From NCBI GenBank assembly GCA_016197205.1, contig JACPWG010000185.1, forward strand, positions 62,001-126,000: a stretch of DNA of 64,000 nucleotides, in the 5' to 3' direction. Made by a program: the position numbers and the translations under genes. Under the pieces are notes generated by a model, which worked only from the letters and a program-made list of their open reading frames with translations, was not told the origin of the DNA and searched no databases. This document shows, piece by piece, positions 61,904-64,000 of this stretch (positions are counted from its first letter, which is position 1; each line of letters opens with the position of its first letter). The stretch is from Planctomycetota bacterium. GTDB lineage: Bacteria; Planctomycetota; MHYJ01; WSZJ01; JACPWG01.

Positions 61904-63319
61904 ATGCGGGCAAGCGTCGGCGTCCGCGACCGTGCCGTCGCGGCCTTGGCGACCCTGGGTCCGGTCGCTTTGCCCGGCCTCCTCGGCGTGCTCAGGGATC
62001 CAGCGGAGAAGCTTCGCACGCGCACGGCGGCGGCAAGGGCCCTCGTGCCCTTCGGACCGGCGGCGCGGGAAGCGTTTCCCCTCGTGCGCGCGCTCTTGAA
62101 GGAATGCGGACGCTACGACACGAGTGCGCCGCTCCTCGCCCTGGCCGCCCTGGGGCCGGCGGCGGCAGAGGCTGCGCCCGATGTGGCACGTCTGCTGAGG
62201 GGCCGGGAGCCCTGGGACTGGTCGGAGGAGGTGCGCGCATTGCGGGCCTTCGGGCCCGCGGCCGTGCCCGTGCTGGTGCGTGCGCTGTCCGTGCAGGAAA
62301 ACGACACCGCGGTGTTTGCCGCCCGCGCGCTCCGGTTGTTGGAGACGGATGCGAGGGCGGCAGTGCCGGCCCTGGTGGAGTCGCTGAATTCGGACGACGA
62401 GGCCCTCCGTCAGGAGGCCGCGCTCACGCTTTCGTCCATCGACCCGCTGCGCGCGGAGGTGGTGCCGGCGATGATGGCCCTCCTGCGTTCCGACGATTGG
62501 GACACGAGAGAAGCCGCGGTGAAGTCGCTGAAACAGCTTGGCCCGAAGGCCGCGGCGGCGATCCCCGCCCTCGTTCGCGGCATTCGTGCTGGGGAGGAGC
62601 ACCTGGGCGGTGTACTGGCCGCCATCGGCCCGGCGTCGCGGGCCGTGGTGCCCGACCTCGTGGATTGCCTGAAGTCCGACAATTCGACGACGCGCAAGAA
62701 CGCGCTGGAGGCGCTGGGCGCGCTGGGCCCCGCCGCGCAGTGCGCGTTGCCCGCCCTGGTGGAGTGCCTGCGGTCCCAGGATTGGACTACGCGCAGAAGC
62801 GCCGTCGCTGCGCTCGGAAGGATGGGCACCGCCGCGGCGTCGGCGGTTCCGGCGCTGCTCGACCTGCTCAGGCGCGAGTCCGATACCGAGGCGATCGGTG
62901 CGCTGGGGAGCATCGGTCCAGCGGCCCGTGGCGCGGCGCCGCTTCTGCTCGTGCTGCTGAAGGAGCGTACCCGCTGGCCTCGCCTGTTTTGCGCGCAGGC
63001 CCTGCTCGAGATCGACCCGTTCGACGACGAGCCGGTGCGCGTCCTCTCCCAGTACCTCGCCGATCCGTGCGCGGACACGCGCCGGCGGGCCGCGTGGACC
63101 CTGCAGGAAATCGGCCCGCCGGCCAGAGGGGCGATTCCCGCGCTGCTGGTGGCGGCCAAGGACCCGGACCCGTGGGTTCGCGGTGCCGCCCTGGATGCGC
63201 TGCGCAGTTTCGGGCCGGCGGCCCAGGAGGCGGTGCTGGCCTTGGAACGGGCCGCGGCTGCCGGCTTGGCTGCCCCGGGTGCCGGCGCGCGGGCGGAAGC
63301 GTCACTTCCCGGGCGCTGA
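61904..63319 (+). CDS. HEAT-repeat protein, C-terminal part (after the TGA)
   Basis: 471 residues, in frame with the previous part and openable from ATG 61904. It contains about twelve HEAT repeats of the form ..VPALVESLNSDDEALRQEAA.. and IGPAARGAAPLLLVLL. No signal peptide is present, so by itself it would stay in the cytoplasm, unlike its N-terminal part. The 3' end overlaps that of the convergent gene at the right edge by 18 bases. Confidence 0.75.
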   Translation: MRASVGVRDRAVAALATLGPVALPGLLGVLRDPAEKLRTRTAAARALVPFGPAAREAFPLVRALLKECGRYDTSAPLLALAALGPAAAEAAPDVARLLRGREPWDWSEEVRALRAFGPAAVPVLVRALSVQENDTAVFAARALRLLETDARAAVPALVESLNSDDEALRQEAALTLSSIDPLRAEVVPAMMALLRSDDWDTREAAVKSLKQLGPKAAAAIPALVRGIRAGEEHLGGVLAAIGPASRAVVPDLVDCLKSDNSTTRKNALEALGALGPAAQCALPALVECLRSQDWTTRRSAVAALGRMGTAAASAVPALLDLLRRESDTEAIGALGSIGPAARGAAPLLLVLLKERTRWPRLFCAQALLEIDPFDDEPVRVLSQYLADPCADTRRRAAWTLQEIGPPARGAIPALLVAAKDPDPWVRGAALDALRSFGPAAQEAVLALERAAAAGLAAPGAGARAEASLPGR

Positions 63320-64000
63320 AGCGTCGAACGCCTGCTCAAGGAGGTCCCGCCTGAGACCCAGTTCAGCAAACACGCGTCGATAACTCCCATATTGCAGGCA
63401 GTATTTGCCACCGTCCAGGTGCACGCGGCTCGGGCACGCCAAACATGATCTACCTGGTGAGAGTGGCACGTAGTCCGCGTCTTCGTAACCGCTGAACGAA
63501 ACAACAGCCTGGGGTTCCGGTTCCAGATCAGGAATCGCACTCGTCCCCAGGCCGATCGCGTCGCGCGTCGGAACCGCCTCGATGGCCAGCCATTCTTCAT
63601 GCCGCAGCGAGAAGATGAGCAGCGAAGCCGCCACAGAGGGAGACAGACTCTCTCGATACCCGCGCCCTGTGAAGACAAAATCGCTGTCAGCATACGTCAC
63701 CCAGGCATGGTCTCCAGGGATCGGGGTGTCTTTCACGTCATACCGGCGCCAATTGTACGTCTGCGGATCGAGGGCGAGGATGCCGAGGCCAGCCGTCCCC
63801 ATCCATAGCCACCGTCCTCCCCGCTTCAGACCGCTCACACCCCGGGGGTTCCCCTCACCCGCCGCGTACCATCCGGCAGCGGCAGCGAGCGACCAGAAGT
63901 CGAATTCTGCAAAGGCCCCCGTTCGGTTGTTCCTGACAATGAGGGGGTCGCCGTGGTAGCAGCGTTGCAGAAAGGAGACGTCTCCATACTGGACCTGAGG
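63302..64000 (-). CDS. Partial protein of beta-propeller-like composition, runs off the right edge
   Basis: The minus-strand frame stays open from the stop at 63302 to base 64000, so the start lies outside the window; the GTG at 63838 is internal. About 232 residues are visible. GGRWLWMGTAGLGILALDP followed by WRRYDV resembles the repeated W(I/M)GT..GL...D blades of propeller proteins. The C-terminal part has four Cys (SCLACPSRVHL, KYCLQYG). I cannot name the family. Confidence 0.6.
   Translation of the reverse strand, partial: PQVQYGDVSFLQRCYHGDPLIVRNNRTGAFAEFDFWSLAAAAGWYAAGEGNPRGVSGLKRGGRWLWMGTAGLGILALDPQTYNWRRYDVKDTPIPGDHAWVTYADSDFVFTGRGYRESLSPSVAASLLIFSLRHEEWLAIEAVPTRDAIGLGTSAIPDLEPEPQAVVSFSGYEDADYVPLSPGRSCLACPSRVHLDGGKYCLQYGSYRRVFAELGLRRDLLEQAFDASAPGK

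Overview
ORGANISM. The window is very GC-rich bacterial DNA. Its gene content points to the Planctomycetota: a single prepilin-like protein ending in the H-X9-DG type motif, many secreted HEAT-repeat proteins, Ser/Thr kinases, several formylglycine-generating-enzyme (FGE)-sulfatase domains, and intergenic spacers full of short palindromic repeats. This is inference from families; no rRNA or marker gene is present. LAYOUT. 1-2935: a two-gene minus-strand module (a glycosyltransferase-like protein and a frameshifted membrane protein) sits between fossil sequences, including an orphan copy of the promoter and leader used by the next big gene. 2936-12066: two large paralogs read metallophosphoesterase, NACHT-type ATPase, FGE/C-type-lectin fold; the second has an extra DUF4062/TIR-like domain. 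Their last ~25 codons differ almost only at codon positions 1 and 2 of NNC codons, the signature of a diversity-generating retroelement (DGR) variable region, although no reverse transcriptase or template repeat is in the window. Three small minus-strand genes lie between them, and a truncated ORF that may be a DGR accessory remnant follows the second. 12790-20740: a MoxR ATPase, a linked unknown protein, a HExxH plus vWA protein and another unknown protein form a MoxR/vWA conflict-type operon that is interrupted by an AlbA_2/Schlafen-like plus ParA pair. 21062-27258: two tandem kinase-FGE paralogs with an HLD catalytic loop, the second overlapping queG. 27341-34554: a hydrolase, an esterase and MetF-like pair, a three-gene module with a TIGR04255-type protein, and the GDP-fucose genes gmd and fcl. 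34783-40294: secreted or membrane proteins (DUF3592-like, HEAT-cyclophilin fusion, prepilin-like, HEAT-vWA). 40780-53119: a nucleotide and nucleoside scavenging locus made of a 5'-nucleotidase lipoprotein, a BMP-type nucleoside ABC importer, alkaline phosphatase, purine nucleoside phosphorylase, adenosine deaminase and cytidine deaminase. 53127-64000: a Ser/Thr kinase, a membrane protein, an ABC-2 permease, an ABC ATPase split by an in-frame TAA, a TPR protein, a HEAT protein split by an in-frame TGA, and a partial gene at the right edge. HOW IT WORKS TOGETHER. The left 27 kb reads as a defence or conflict island: signal-sensing ATPases and kinases share one C-terminal recognition-type fold, and in two of them that fold looks hypervariable. 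The right half is mostly housekeeping, surface and salvage functions, of which the nucleoside locus is the most coherent. Promoters of the form TTGAC-N17/18-TAGAAT recur in front of many plus-strand genes.
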